64,000 nt of DNA. Origin: CAYXZP01 sp964469485. GTDB taxonomy: Bacteria > Desulfobacterota > Binatia > UBA1149 > CAYXZP01. The notes beneath the pieces were generated by a model that had not been told where the DNA came from, did no database searches, and saw only the letters and a list, made by a program, of their open reading frames with translations. The stretch's first letter is position 1. Each line of letters begins with the position of its first letter. The stretch is taken from the NCBI GenBank assembly GCA_964469485.1, contig CAYXZP010000002.1, positions 1-64,000 on the forward strand, written 5' to 3'. Position numbers and translations under genes: made by a program. Below are positions 51,036 through 59,400 of this stretch, in pieces.

Positions 51036-51962
51036 ATGCTGGCGGCGGCCGACGAGGGACTCCACGACTGGCCGCGCGAGCCGGGCAGCACCTGGAAAGA
51101 GAACTACTACTGGAACCTTGCCGACCGGCGGGCCGGTGTCTGGGGCTTCGCCCACATATCGCTGGTGCGCACGGCCGGCCAGGCGGTCTTCTCGACCGCC
51201 TACATGATCGACGGCCGTGTGAGGTTTCACCGCAACGAGGTCGCGATTGGCGCTAGGGATGTCCACCTCGACGACGGCACGCTGTCGGTGGAGGTCGTGG
51301 AACCCTTCGAGCATCACCGTGTGCGGGTTACCTCGGACGATTACCGCCTCGAGCTTGATTACAAGGCCCGTTTCGAGGCTTTCAGTTACTCCGGTCGGCG
51401 CATTGCCGCCAACCGCGCTCGTATCCCGCACTTGCGGCAGCGCCGTTATGAACAAGGGATGGAGGTCAGCGGCACCTGTACGCTCGGTGACAAGGATGGC
51501 AAGGGTGGCCGGCGGATCTCCATCGACTGCCTCGGACACAGGGACCACTCTTGGGGCAGGCGCGAGGAGAGCAAGATCGACGGTTGGAACTGGGCCGCGG
51601 TACAGTTGCCCGAGAAGACCATCAACATCACCCGTTCCTTCAGCGGTGACGCATACAACATGAACGGCTTCATATCGTCCGCGGCGGGCAACGTGGGTGT
51701 GAACGAGGTCGAATTCGAGACCCTCGAGACCGAGGACGACGGCCGTACCCCGGTGGCGACCCGTTACCGCTTCCGTGACGATTCCGGTCGAGCCTGGACC
51801 TTGGTGTCCAGGAGATTCTCCGATCTCTTCGAGACCGTGCGCGCCGAACGTGATCGGCAGTCGACGGTGATATACGAGAACTTCGCCGACTATGTGCTGG
51901 AAGAGACCGGTGAGATCGGTTGGGGCATAGACGAATACCAGCGGCACCGGACAACGGCGTGA
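51036..51962 (+). CDS. DUF7064/DUF7065-type (CrtC/AttH-like) protein
   Basis: A 308-aa cytosolic protein. 'WNLADRRAGVWGFAHISLVR', 'DYRLELDYKARFEAF' and 'GHRDHSWGRRE' are typical of this lipocalin-like group, once annotated as hydroxyneurosporene synthase-like; the 'GHRDHSWG' motif is the best conserved. Members occur beside acyl-CoA and steroid-like catabolic genes, but the reaction is not established. The ATG at 51036 is preferred over a TTG at 51000. Its stop overlaps the next gene start as GTGA, tying it to the enoyl-CoA hydratase. Confidence 0.82.
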   Translation: MLAAADEGLHDWPREPGSTWKENYYWNLADRRAGVWGFAHISLVRTAGQAVFSTAYMIDGRVRFHRNEVAIGARDVHLDDGTLSVEVVEPFEHHRVRVTSDDYRLELDYKARFEAFSYSGRRIAANRARIPHLRQRRYEQGMEVSGTCTLGDKDGKGGRRISIDCLGHRDHSWGRREESKIDGWNWAAVQLPEKTINITRSFSGDAYNMNGFISSAAGNVGVNEVEFETLETEDDGRTPVATRYRFRDDSGRAWTLVSRRFSDLFETVRAERDRQSTVIYENFADYVLEETGEIGWGIDEYQRHRTTA

Positions 51963-52807
51963 ACTACCAAGAGATCGAGTACGATGTCGCTGGCGGGGTT
52001 GCCACCGTCACCTTCAACCGTCCCGGCCGGCTAAACGCACTGACCCTGAGAACGACGGCGGAACTGCGCGACGCCGTACTGGCGGCAGAGGCCGACGAAG
52101 AGGCTCGCGTGATCGTGATAACCGGTGCCGGGCGCGGCTTCTCGGCCGGCGCCGACATTGCCTCGCTCGGGGCCCTGGCCGACGGCGAGCCTCACCGGCT
52201 CGCCGGGGAAGCCGGGGAATACGGTCGATCGGCCGCCGACCGTGACCTCCATGGCCGCGACGGCGCACGAGAGGACTTCCGCCGCGAGCACAGCTTCCTG
52301 CCGGGAGTGGCCAAGCCCGTCGTTGCCGGGATCAACGGACCGGCCGCCGGTTTGGGCCTGGTGATAGCCCTGTATGCCGATATACGCATCGCCTCCGAGC
52401 ACGCGCGCTTCACGACGGCTTTTGCCAAGCGCGGCCTGGTCGCCGAATATGGGTTGGCCTGGATACTGCCACGCTTGGTCGGTCTCGGGCAGGCCATCGA
52501 TCTGACCTTCAGCAGCCGTATCATAGACGCTGAAGAGGCCCTGCGCATCGGCCTGGTCAGCCGCGTCATTTCTCACGACAACTTCTCGGCCGCATTACAC
52601 GACATCGCCTCGGACCTTGCGCACCGGTCCTCGCCGCGCTCGCTGCGCGTGATGAAGAAGCAATTCTACGATGCCCAGTTCGAGCCTTTGGCCGAGGCCT
52701 ACGACAAGGCGATCGCCGAGATGTTGGAGAGCTTCGGGTCCGAGGACTTCCGTGAGGGCGTCGCCCACTGGCAGCAAAAGCGCGAGCCGTCCTTCACCGG
52801 CAAGTAG
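51959..52807 (+). CDS. Enoyl-CoA hydratase/isomerase-family protein
   Basis: A 282-aa crotonase-fold enzyme. The oxyanion-hole regions are 'GRGFSAGADIASLG' and 'AGINGPAAGLGLVIALYADI'; 'TAFAKRGLVAEYGLAWILPR' carries a Glu at the active-site loop, as in one crotonase branch, and the C-terminal helices include 'LRVMKKQFYDAQFEPL'. It would hydrate or isomerise an enoyl-CoA in acyl degradation. The GTG at 51959 gives a GTGA overlap with the previous gene. The SDR follows 1 bp downstream. Confidence 0.92.
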   Translation: MNYQEIEYDVAGGVATVTFNRPGRLNALTLRTTAELRDAVLAAEADEEARVIVITGAGRGFSAGADIASLGALADGEPHRLAGEAGEYGRSAADRDLHGRDGAREDFRREHSFLPGVAKPVVAGINGPAAGLGLVIALYADIRIASEHARFTTAFAKRGLVAEYGLAWILPRLVGLGQAIDLTFSSRIIDAEEALRIGLVSRVISHDNFSAALHDIASDLAHRSSPRSLRVMKKQFYDAQFEPLAEAYDKAIAEMLESFGSEDFREGVAHWQQKREPSFTGK

Positions 52808-52808
52808 G

Positions 52809-53585
52809 GTGGAACTTGATGGGAAGCGCGCGATCGTCACCGGCGGCGGTACCGGTGTGGGCCGCGAGACCGCCCTCGAGCTGGCCCGCCGCGGTTGTTC
52901 GGTACTCATAAACTACAGCCGTTCCCGCGCCGAGGCCGAGGCCACGGCCTCCGAGATCGAGGCGCTCGGGGTCGGGGCGGTGGCCATGCTCGCCGACGTT
53001 GCCGATGACGCGGCCTGCCGGGCCATGGTCGGACGCGCCACGGACGGGTTCGGCGGTCTCGACGTGCTGGTCAACAATGCCGGCACCACCCGTTTCATCG
53101 AATGGAACGATCTCGAAGCGGTAAGGACCGAGGATTGGGAGCGCATCTTCGCCGTCAACCTGCGCGGTGTCTTCCAGTGCATACGCGCGGCCCGCACGGC
53201 GCTGGCCGGCCAGGGGGGCGGGGAGATCGTCAACGTGGCCAGTCTGGCCGGAATATCGGGGGGCGGCAGCTCGATACCCTATGCCACCTCGAAGGCGGCC
53301 GTGATCGCGCTTACCCAGGGCCTGGCGCCGACGCTCGGACCCGAGATCCGCATCAACGCGGTCGCGCCGGGCTTCATAACCGGACGCTGGTTGGGGCGTG
53401 GGCTCGGCGATGCCTACGAACCGGTAAAGGACCTCATGAGCCAGCGGGCGCCGGCCGGACGGGTCTGCGACCCTTCCGATGTCGCCGCGGCCATAGTCGC
53501 GCTCATTGCCGGTTCCGACATGGTAAGCGGCCAGACCGTCGTGGTCGACGGCGGTGTGCACGCGGTCGGGCCTCTCTCGCTCTGA
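52809..53585 (+). CDS. SDR-family oxidoreductase (FabG-like)
   Basis: A 258-aa classical SDR from a GTG 1 bp after the hydratase stop. 'TGGGTGVGRETALELARRGC' binds the cofactor, 'VNNAGTTRFIEW' follows, 'IPYATSKAAVIALTQGL' supplies the catalytic Tyr and Lys, and 'SGQTVVVDGGVHAV' is the usual end. It likely dehydrogenates the 3-hydroxyacyl-CoA made by the hydratase, or a ring hydroxyl. The frame extends upstream only inside the hydratase gene with non-protein-like composition. It converges with the alpha/beta hydrolase, 19 bp apart. Confidence 0.92.
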   Translation: MELDGKRAIVTGGGTGVGRETALELARRGCSVLINYSRSRAEAEATASEIEALGVGAVAMLADVADDAACRAMVGRATDGFGGLDVLVNNAGTTRFIEWNDLEAVRTEDWERIFAVNLRGVFQCIRAARTALAGQGGGEIVNVASLAGISGGGSSIPYATSKAAVIALTQGLAPTLGPEIRINAVAPGFITGRWLGRGLGDAYEPVKDLMSQRAPAGRVCDPSDVAAAIVALIAGSDMVSGQTVVVDGGVHAVGPLSL

Positions 53586-53604
53586 GCCAGCGCGCGCCGG
53601 ACGC

Positions 53605-54396
53605 TTACCCGAAGAACGAGGTGAGTTCCGTGATGAAGGTCTCTTCCTTCTCGAACGGCAACATGTGACCGCATTCCGGCACCACGACCAACTCGGCATC
53701 CGGTATCAGCTCGGCGAAGCGCCGGCCGTAGTCTGTGGCCACGACGCGGTCGTCGTCGCCCCACAGACATAGCGTCTTGGCGCTTACGCGACCCAGCAGG
53801 CTCTCGAGGGCCGGGTCGTGCAGCAGCGGGTTCCAGCCTATGCGAGCGGTCGCGGCCAGACCCTTCATGACCTCGGCGAGGACCTCGTCGGGAACCTCCT
53901 CGAAGGGCTGCGCCATCATCTGCGCCACGGGGTTGTCGGTGTCGTGGAACAGCAACTTTGGCAGCCGTTCGGGAAAACGGCTGTCGAGCGCGAAGATATC
54001 GGCGATCGGTCTGTCGGGCAGCCATATACCGACCGAGGATACCAGGGCCAGCTTACGGACCCGTTCGGGATAGCGGGCCGCGATCTCGGCCGCTATCCAA
54101 CCTCCGAGGGAAAGGCCCACTACATCGACGCTGTCCCACCCCAACTCGTCCATGTAGCTGAGGTAGTGATGGACGAGGTCGATGACACCCGTGATGCTGT
54201 CGAGACCGTCGGAGCCGAGGAAGCCGGGGTGGGCCGGAGCGTGAAGCTCGTAGCGTTCGGCCAGGCGGGTCAGGTGCGGCATCCAGGTCGCCTCTCCCAT
54301 CGCGCTGTGAAGATAGAGAAGCGGGCGGCCGCTGCCGCCGCGGATCTCTTCGACCCTGCGCCCGGCCACGGAAAGCGTCGTCTGTGTCGCTTCCAT
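53605..54396 (-). CDS. Alpha/beta-hydrolase
   Basis: A 263-aa hydrolase. The nucleophile elbow is 'VVGLSLGGWIA' (Ser96), the acid is in 'LWGDDDRVVATDYG', and the His in 'VPECGHMLPFEKEE'. The oxyanion segment is 'LLYLHSAMGEATW'. It cleaves an ester, lactone or C-C bond (meta-cleavage-type hydrolase is possible, given the luciferase-like partner). The ATG at 54396 lies 2 bp after the monooxygenase stop, so the two form an operon. Confidence 0.9.
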   Translation of the reverse strand: MEATQTTLSVAGRRVEEIRGGSGRPLLYLHSAMGEATWMPHLTRLAERYELHAPAHPGFLGSDGLDSITGVIDLVHHYLSYMDELGWDSVDVVGLSLGGWIAAEIAARYPERVRKLALVSSVGIWLPDRPIADIFALDSRFPERLPKLLFHDTDNPVAQMMAQPFEEVPDEVLAEVMKGLAATARIGWNPLLHDPALESLLGRVSAKTLCLWGDDDRVVATDYGRRFAELIPDAELVVVPECGHMLPFEKEETFITELTSFFG

Positions 54397-54398
54397 TC

Positions 54399-55595
54399 TC
54401 AGGCGGCGTCGGGGAAGGGGATCGGCGCCGGCATCGCCTCGCCGGCGTTCGGTATGGCGGCGTTCACCCTCGGCATGACCTCTTCGGCGTAGCGGCGGGC
54501 GTTCTCCATGGCCTTGGCGGCGGGCATGTTGCCGAGTTGGAAGAGGCCAAGCATGTTGCCGCAACCGATGTCCTTGGAGTGTTCTATGATCTTTTCGGCC
54601 ACGGTCTCCACGCTTCCGCAGAGCGCGTAGCATCCGGCTTCGACGTCGTCCCAGCTCTCGACGCTATTTACGAAGGTATGGCCGTCGGTCAAGGCCCGTC
54701 GGATGCGCAGGGCGGACTGCACCGAGGTATAGCCGGGCGGTGACAGCGTGAGGCCCGGAATAAGTTTCTTCTGGAAATACCAGAAGTGTTCCTCGAACTC
54801 CTCGCGTGCCTTTGCGTCGGTCTCGGCGACATAGATCGGCATGAGAAGTCCCATCTGTTCGGGGTGCGCCTTGTATCCTTCCTTCTCGCAGATATCGCGG
54901 AACATCGCGTAGTTCTTCTTGAAGAAGTCGATGTGGAAATACGGTATGCCCATGTAGGCGTAACGGTGGCGCGCCACGAACTCCATGGTCTCCACCGAAC
55001 CCGCCCCGGGTATCCACACTGGCGGGTGGGGTTTCTGTAACGGCTTTGGCCAGACGTTGACGTAGCGCAGTTTGTAGTACTCGCCGTAGTGTTCGAAGGG
55101 CCCCGGCTCGGTCCACGCCCGCATGATGAGCTCGTGGGCCTCGGCGAAGCGGGCGCGCGCCTCGGTGGGGTTTATCGAGAAGGAGAAATATTCCGGGCCG
55201 CCGCCTATGACCTGCCCGGAGATGATGCGGCCGCCCGAGATAACGTCGAGCATGGCGATCTCTTCGGCCACGCGTGTGGGCGGGTTGTAGAGGGGAAGGG
55301 CGTTGCCGACTATGGCGATCTTGATGCGCTCGGTGCGCTGCACGAGCATGGCCGCGATGATGTTGGGGGAGGGCATGAGCCCGTAGGCGTTCTGATGATG
55401 CTCGTTGACGCACACGCCGTCGAAGCCGAAGGTCTCGGAGGCGGCCAGTTGATCGATGTACTCGTTGTAGTAGACCGCGCCCTTGTCGGGCTCGAACAGC
55501 TCGTTGGGCACCCACACCCACGCCGAATCGTGTTTTTCCTCGAAGTCGGGCGGAAGATCGCGGTAGGGCATGAGGTGAAAGAGGAAATGTTTCAT
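54399..55595 (-). CDS. Luciferase-like flavin-dependent monooxygenase (LLM class)
   Basis: A 398-aa bacterial-luciferase-family enzyme. 'ASETFGFDGVCVNEHHQNAY', 'IKIAIVGNALPLYNPPTRVA' and 'EEIAMLDVISGGRIISG' are typical of the FMN- or F420-dependent barrel, and 'PHPPVWIPGAGSVETMEFVA' is the standard C-terminal strand. The ATG at 55595 gives 'MKHFLFHLMPYRDLPPDF', a common start in this family. It oxygenates or oxidises a lipid or aromatic substrate, and the alpha/beta hydrolase downstream could hydrolyse the product. A 136-bp gap separates it from the divergent acyl-CoA dehydrogenase. Confidence 0.92.
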   Translation of the reverse strand: MKHFLFHLMPYRDLPPDFEEKHDSAWVWVPNELFEPDKGAVYYNEYIDQLAASETFGFDGVCVNEHHQNAYGLMPSPNIIAAMLVQRTERIKIAIVGNALPLYNPPTRVAEEIAMLDVISGGRIISGQVIGGGPEYFSFSINPTEARARFAEAHELIMRAWTEPGPFEHYGEYYKLRYVNVWPKPLQKPHPPVWIPGAGSVETMEFVARHRYAYMGIPYFHIDFFKKNYAMFRDICEKEGYKAHPEQMGLLMPIYVAETDAKAREEFEEHFWYFQKKLIPGLTLSPPGYTSVQSALRIRRALTDGHTFVNSVESWDDVEAGCYALCGSVETVAEKIIEHSKDIGCGNMLGLFQLGNMPAAKAMENARRYAEEVMPRVNAAIPNAGEAMPAPIPFPDAA

Positions 55596-55731
55596 GCCGC
55601 GAGGATGAATACGCGAGCGGCCCGTCTGAGTCGAGCCGTTAGGGCCGTTCGTTGTTACGCGTAGGCGGGGTCTGTATTGTTGCGGCACTCGGGGCCGGCC
55701 GCCTCGCTTCGAAAGGGGGAAACAAATAGCG

Positions 55732-56931
55732 ATGTTCTTCGAAATGTCCGAGCGTGCCACCGAGATCCTCGACCACGTGAAGTCCTTCATGGACGAGCAC
55801 GTTTACCCCAACGAACAACGTATCCACGACCAGCTCGAAGAGGGCGATCGCTGGCAGGTCCCGGCCCTTGTCGAAGAACTCAAGACAAAGGCGCGAGCCG
55901 AGGGTCTGTGGAACCTTTTCCTGCCCGAGAGCGAGCATGGCGCCGGTCTGAACAACCTCGAGTACGCGCCCATGGCCGAACAGATGGGACGTTCCTACTG
56001 GGCTTCCGAGATATTCAACTGCTCGGCGCCCGACACCGGCAACATGGAGGTGCTGGCCAGGTACGGGAGCGAAGAACAGAAAAAGCAGTGGCTCGAACCC
56101 TTGCTCGACGGTGAGATCCGGTCCTGCTTCGCGATGACCGAACCCGCGGTGGCCTCATCGGACGCGACCAACATCCGCTCGACGATCACGCGCGATGGCG
56201 ACGAGTACGTCATCAACGGGCGCAAGTGGTGGACCTCGGGTGCGGGCGACCCGCGCTGCAAGGTGGCGATCTTCATGGGCCAGACCGACGCCGAAGCCGG
56301 TCCCTACGAGAGGCAGTCGATGGTCCTGGTGCCGATGGACACGGCGGGCCTCAACATCGAGCGCATGCTGACGGTCTTCGGTTACGACGACGCGCCGCAC
56401 GGTCATGCGGAGGTCGAGTTCAAGGACGTGCGCGTGCCCGCGTCCAGCATCATTCTCGGCGAGGGCCGCGGTTTCGAGATCGCCCAAGGCCGTCTCGGTC
56501 CCGGCCGTATCCACCACTGTATGCGTTGCGTCGGCGTTGCCGAGCGTGCGCTCGAGGCGATGTGCCGGCGTGCCAAGGAACGGGTGGCCTTCGGGCGGCC
56601 TCTGGCCGAGATGGGGGTGGTCCGCGAGCAGATCGCGCGATCGCGGATGGATATAGAACAGGCCCGGCTGCTGACACTCAAAGCCGCTTACATGATGGAC
56701 AGCGTCGGCAACAAGGCCGCGCGCTCCGAAATTGCCCAGATAAAGGTCGTTGCCCCCGCCGCGGCGCTCCGTGTTGTCGACCGCGCCATACAGGTGCACG
56801 GCGGCGGAGGCGTGAGCGGTGACTTCGGATTGGCCCGCTCCTGGGCCGGGCTGAGGACCCTGCGTCTTGCCGATGGCCCCGACGAGGTGCACACGGCCCA
56901 GATCGGCCGTCTCGAACTAAAGCGACACTGA
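55732..56931 (+). CDS. Acyl-CoA dehydrogenase (ACAD10/11-like)
   Basis: A 399-aa enzyme. 'CFAMTEPAVASSDATNIRST' is the FAD/substrate loop, 'VINGRKWWTSGAGDPRCKVA' is typical of the ACAD11 branch, and 'IQVHGGGGVSGDFGLA' and 'LRLADGPDEVH' mark the C-terminal FAD site. These enzymes act on long or hydroxylated acyl-CoAs. The ATG has GGGGGA about 10-12 nt upstream. The EamA permease follows with almost no gap. Confidence 0.93.
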   Translation: MFFEMSERATEILDHVKSFMDEHVYPNEQRIHDQLEEGDRWQVPALVEELKTKARAEGLWNLFLPESEHGAGLNNLEYAPMAEQMGRSYWASEIFNCSAPDTGNMEVLARYGSEEQKKQWLEPLLDGEIRSCFAMTEPAVASSDATNIRSTITRDGDEYVINGRKWWTSGAGDPRCKVAIFMGQTDAEAGPYERQSMVLVPMDTAGLNIERMLTVFGYDDAPHGHAEVEFKDVRVPASSIILGEGRGFEIAQGRLGPGRIHHCMRCVGVAERALEAMCRRAKERVAFGRPLAEMGVVREQIARSRMDIEQARLLTLKAAYMMDSVGNKAARSEIAQIKVVAPAAALRVVDRAIQVHGGGGVSGDFGLARSWAGLRTLRLADGPDEVHTAQIGRLELKRH

Positions 56932-56998
56932 GGACCCGGTCGTCGGTCCGCATCTGGCCATAGTCGCCGCCGCCCTGCTGTTCTCGACGGGCGGGGCC

Positions 56999-57811
56999 GT
57001 GATCAAGCTCGCTTCGCTCGATGCCTGGCAGATAGCCGGCTTCCGTTCGGTGCTGGCGGCACTTGTGCTGTCGGGCCTCATGCCCGGCGGTCCGTTACGC
57101 TGGCGCCCGCGCGAGCTGGCCGTGGCGCTGGCATACGCGGGGGCGATGATCTTCTATGTCGCGGCCAACAGGCTTACCACGGCCGCCAACACTATATTCC
57201 TGCAGTCGACCGCACCGCTTTACGTCCTGCTCATCGGCCCGTTCTTGTTACGCGAGCGGCTGGGGCCCAAGGACATACCCTTCATTGCCGTCGTGGTGGC
57301 CGGCATGCTCGGCTTCTTTCTCGGAACCCCTCGGGTCTATGCGACCGCGCCCGATCCTTCCACCGGCAACATCCTTGCGGCCACGAGCGGCTTGTTGTGG
57401 GCCTTTACGATCTCGGGGATCCGCTGGCTGGCCAGAAGCGAGGGCGACCTGGGTCGGGCCGGTCTGAGAACGGCGCTGGTGGCCGGCAACGTCATGACAG
57501 CCGTCCTGTGCCTCCCCTTCGCGTTCCCGGTACGCGGGGCCGCTTTCGGGGATTTTGCGATCGTGACTTATCTGGGGCTCTTCCAGGTCGGGCTGGCCTA
57601 TGTCTTCCTGGCGCACGGCGTGCGCAAGGTCACCGCGCTGGAGGTATCGCTGCTGCTGCTCATCGAGCCGGTGGCCAACTCGTTGTGGGCCTGGCTCGTA
57701 CACGGCGAACTGTTGAGCGCGTGGGGCATGGCCGGGGCCCTGCTCATCCTCGGAGCGACGGCCGCTCGCGCCCTGGGTCCTGCACAAAAAAGTGGGGCGG
57801 CTCCCTTTTAA
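56999..57811 (+). CDS. EamA/DMT-family permease; true start probably upstream
   Basis: A drug/metabolite-transporter-superfamily protein with two five-helix halves ('WQIAGFRSVLAALVLSGLMP' and 'LGLFQVGLAYVFLAHGVRKV', the latter ending in 'ALEVSLLLLIEPV'). From the first standard start codon, GTG at 56999, it is 270 aa, but the same frame encodes the expected first helix just upstream ('VVGPHLAIVAAALLFSTGGA'), with no ATG, GTG or TTG between 56921 and 56999. Initiation at CTG 56954 or another non-standard codon is therefore likely. It exports a small metabolite of unknown identity. The stop lies inside a hairpin loop. Confidence 0.85.
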   Translation: MIKLASLDAWQIAGFRSVLAALVLSGLMPGGPLRWRPRELAVALAYAGAMIFYVAANRLTTAANTIFLQSTAPLYVLLIGPFLLRERLGPKDIPFIAVVVAGMLGFFLGTPRVYATAPDPSTGNILAATSGLLWAFTISGIRWLARSEGDLGRAGLRTALVAGNVMTAVLCLPFAFPVRGAAFGDFAIVTYLGLFQVGLAYVFLAHGVRKVTALEVSLLLLIEPVANSLWAWLVHGELLSAWGMAGALLILGATAARALGPAQKSGAAPF

Positions 57812-57826
57812 AGGATACCGCCCCAC
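57792..57826 (-). terminator. Intrinsic-terminator-like hairpin, T-tail on the minus strand
   Basis: GTGGGGCGG (57792-57800) pairs perfectly with CCGCCCCAC (57818-57826) around a 17-nt loop that holds the permease stop codon. On the minus strand the stem is followed by T6 (complement of 57786-57791). So it would stop transcription entering the permease gene from the opposite direction; plus-strand readthrough lacks a T-run. Confidence 0.55.
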
Positions 57827-57840
57827 CAGGCTGGAGGAAG

Positions 57841-57951
57841 ATGCGACGAGTGTGTCTCGCCGATCTCGTTCGTCCCCGGACAGCTATAGCATCGGCCGGG
57901 CTGGAAAAGATACTGGGAATTTCCCAGGGGTTGCTACGGGAAAACCCTTAG
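57841..57951 (+). CDS. Possible 36-aa small protein
   Basis: An ATG at 57841 is preceded by GGAGGAAG, one of the best ribosome-binding sites in the window. The frame encodes 36 residues ('MRRVCLADLVRPRTAIASAG' at the start) and stops at 57951. I see no known domain. It lies in a 198-bp gap otherwise free of genes. The small size means chance is a real alternative. Confidence 0.3.
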   Translation: MRRVCLADLVRPRTAIASAGLEKILGISQGLLRENP

Positions 57952-58009
57952 CTGCTCCTCGGTGCGGCGGCGCTTGCATCTCGTTTGCTGCGTCGAACAT
58001 ATAAGAAGG

Positions 58010-58813
58010 ATGAGCAAGCTCGTCATGGTGACCGGTGCCGCTAGCGGCATAGGCGCGGCTATTGCCGAGGCCGCGGGCCGGGCCGGTTATCGTGTTGTCC
58101 TGGCCGACATCGACGAGGCCGCCGCCGAGGCCCGGGCGGCCGCCTTGGCCGGGCCTTGCCGGGCCCTCGGCCTTGACGTTCGCCGGCCGGAGGCCTGGGC
58201 AAAGGCTCTGGAGGACCTGTCGGGACACGAGGGACTGCCCGACGTACTGGTCAACAACGCCGGCCTCGCCCACAGCGGGCGGGCCGAGCAGATGGGCGCT
58301 GACGCGCACCGCCACATGATCGAGGTCAACCTGCTCGGCGTCATCAACGGTACCACGGCCCTGCTGCCGGCCATGCTCGAGCGAGCAAGCGGCCACATCA
58401 TAAACATCGCCAGCCTGGCCTCCTTCGTTCCGATGCCGGGCCTTGCCACCTATTCGGCCACCAAGCATGCGGTGCGTGCCTTCACCAATGCCGTGGCCCT
58501 GGAGCAGGCTGGCTCAAAGGTCGCTTTTACCGTTGTGTGCCCAGGACCGGTGGACACGCCGATGCTCGCTCGGCAGATAGACGACGATATGGCGGCGCTG
58601 TCCTTTGCCGACTCCCCCATACCGGCGGTCGCGATAGCACAAGCGGTATTGCGGGCGATGGTAACGCGGCCCCGGGAGGTCCTGGTACCGGCCGCTCGCG
58701 GGCGGCTGCTCAGTATCGCGGGCCTCTTCCCCGGCCTTGTCGCTCGCATGTTGCCTTTGGCCTGGCGCCGCGGCCGCCGGCAACTGGACCGCCTGCGGGA
58801 TGGAGACCGTTGA
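58010..58813 (+). CDS. SDR-family oxidoreductase
   Basis: A 267-aa short-chain dehydrogenase. 'MVTGAASGIGAAIAEAAGRA' binds the cofactor, 'LVNNAGLAHSG' follows, and 'YSATKHAVRAFTNAVALEQA' gives the catalytic Tyr-Lys. The C-terminal hydrophobic/basic tail ('LLSIAGLFPGLVARMLPLAW') may bind the membrane, as in retinol/sterol-type SDRs. The ATG at 58010 has GAAGG directly before it. The stop overlaps the next start (TTGA). Confidence 0.9.
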   Translation: MSKLVMVTGAASGIGAAIAEAAGRAGYRVVLADIDEAAAEARAAALAGPCRALGLDVRRPEAWAKALEDLSGHEGLPDVLVNNAGLAHSGRAEQMGADAHRHMIEVNLLGVINGTTALLPAMLERASGHIINIASLASFVPMPGLATYSATKHAVRAFTNAVALEQAGSKVAFTVVCPGPVDTPMLARQIDDDMAALSFADSPIPAVAIAQAVLRAMVTRPREVLVPAARGRLLSIAGLFPGLVARMLPLAWRRGRRQLDRLRDGDR

Positions 58814-59400
58814 GTCCGGCCGGCCGCCTTGTTCTCCCCCTGGTGGTCGCCGGAGCGCTGACGTCACTGTCGTGTACGCCCGTGACCTCGGGCGCGCTCG
58901 AACTCGACAAGGGCTTTAGCGAAACCGGTGTCGAGGGCCGCATAGTCGTCATGAGGGTCGAGGATGCCCGGCGCGGGCGCTTCGAGTTGGTGGGCGTCGA
59001 ACAGGATGTCCACAAAGCGGCGATGAGATTGCTGCCGGCCAAGGGTTACCCCGTGCTGAGCTACCGGATCGAGGTCAGACCGCAGGAGCGCGAAAGCGCC
59101 CGCTCCGACCGCGCGGCCAGACTCTACATCTCTGTCGAGGAAGCGGCTGTCGAGGACAGCGAGCGTGGTCGCGTTTACCGTGTTCGTGTGTCGGCTCGTC
59201 TGGTCGGGCCGGACTCGGTGCTGTGGCGGGACTCTGCGGTGGGACGTTCGGGCTTCTCGGGGCTCTTGGTCGCGCTGTCACGGCCGTCGAGCCGTTACGA
59301 GGCCGCCCACGAGGCGGTTGCCGACCTGTTTGACACCCTGCCCCCCAAGCCTGCCGGCGCAGCGGGCGGTCCGGCGCTCAGCCCGGCAAGTAATCTATAG
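58810..59400 (+). CDS. Putative lipoprotein of unknown function
   Basis: A 196-aa exported protein starting at a TTG that overlaps the SDR stop as TTGA. The N-terminal 'LVLPLVVAGALTSLSC' ends in a Cys, a non-ideal lipobox (Ser at -3). The mature region alternates short strands with charged residues, including 'GRIVVMRVEDARRGRFELVG' and 'GPDSVLWRDSAVGRSGFSGL', with no recognised domain. The gene ends 23 bp inside the convergent DUF1501 gene. Function unknown. Confidence 0.65.
   Translation: MSPAGRLVLPLVVAGALTSLSCTPVTSGALELDKGFSETGVEGRIVVMRVEDARRGRFELVGVEQDVHKAAMRLLPAKGYPVLSYRIEVRPQERESARSDRAARLYISVEEAAVEDSERGRVYRVRVSARLVGPDSVLWRDSAVGRSGFSGLLVALSRPSSRYEAAHEAVADLFDTLPPKPAGAAGGPALSPASNL

Noticed and set aside
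53605..54633. An N-terminal extension of the alpha/beta hydrolase to 54633
   Set aside because: The extra 79 residues lie inside the monooxygenase gene and are Arg/His-rich noise; the ATG at 54396 starts a normal hydrolase.
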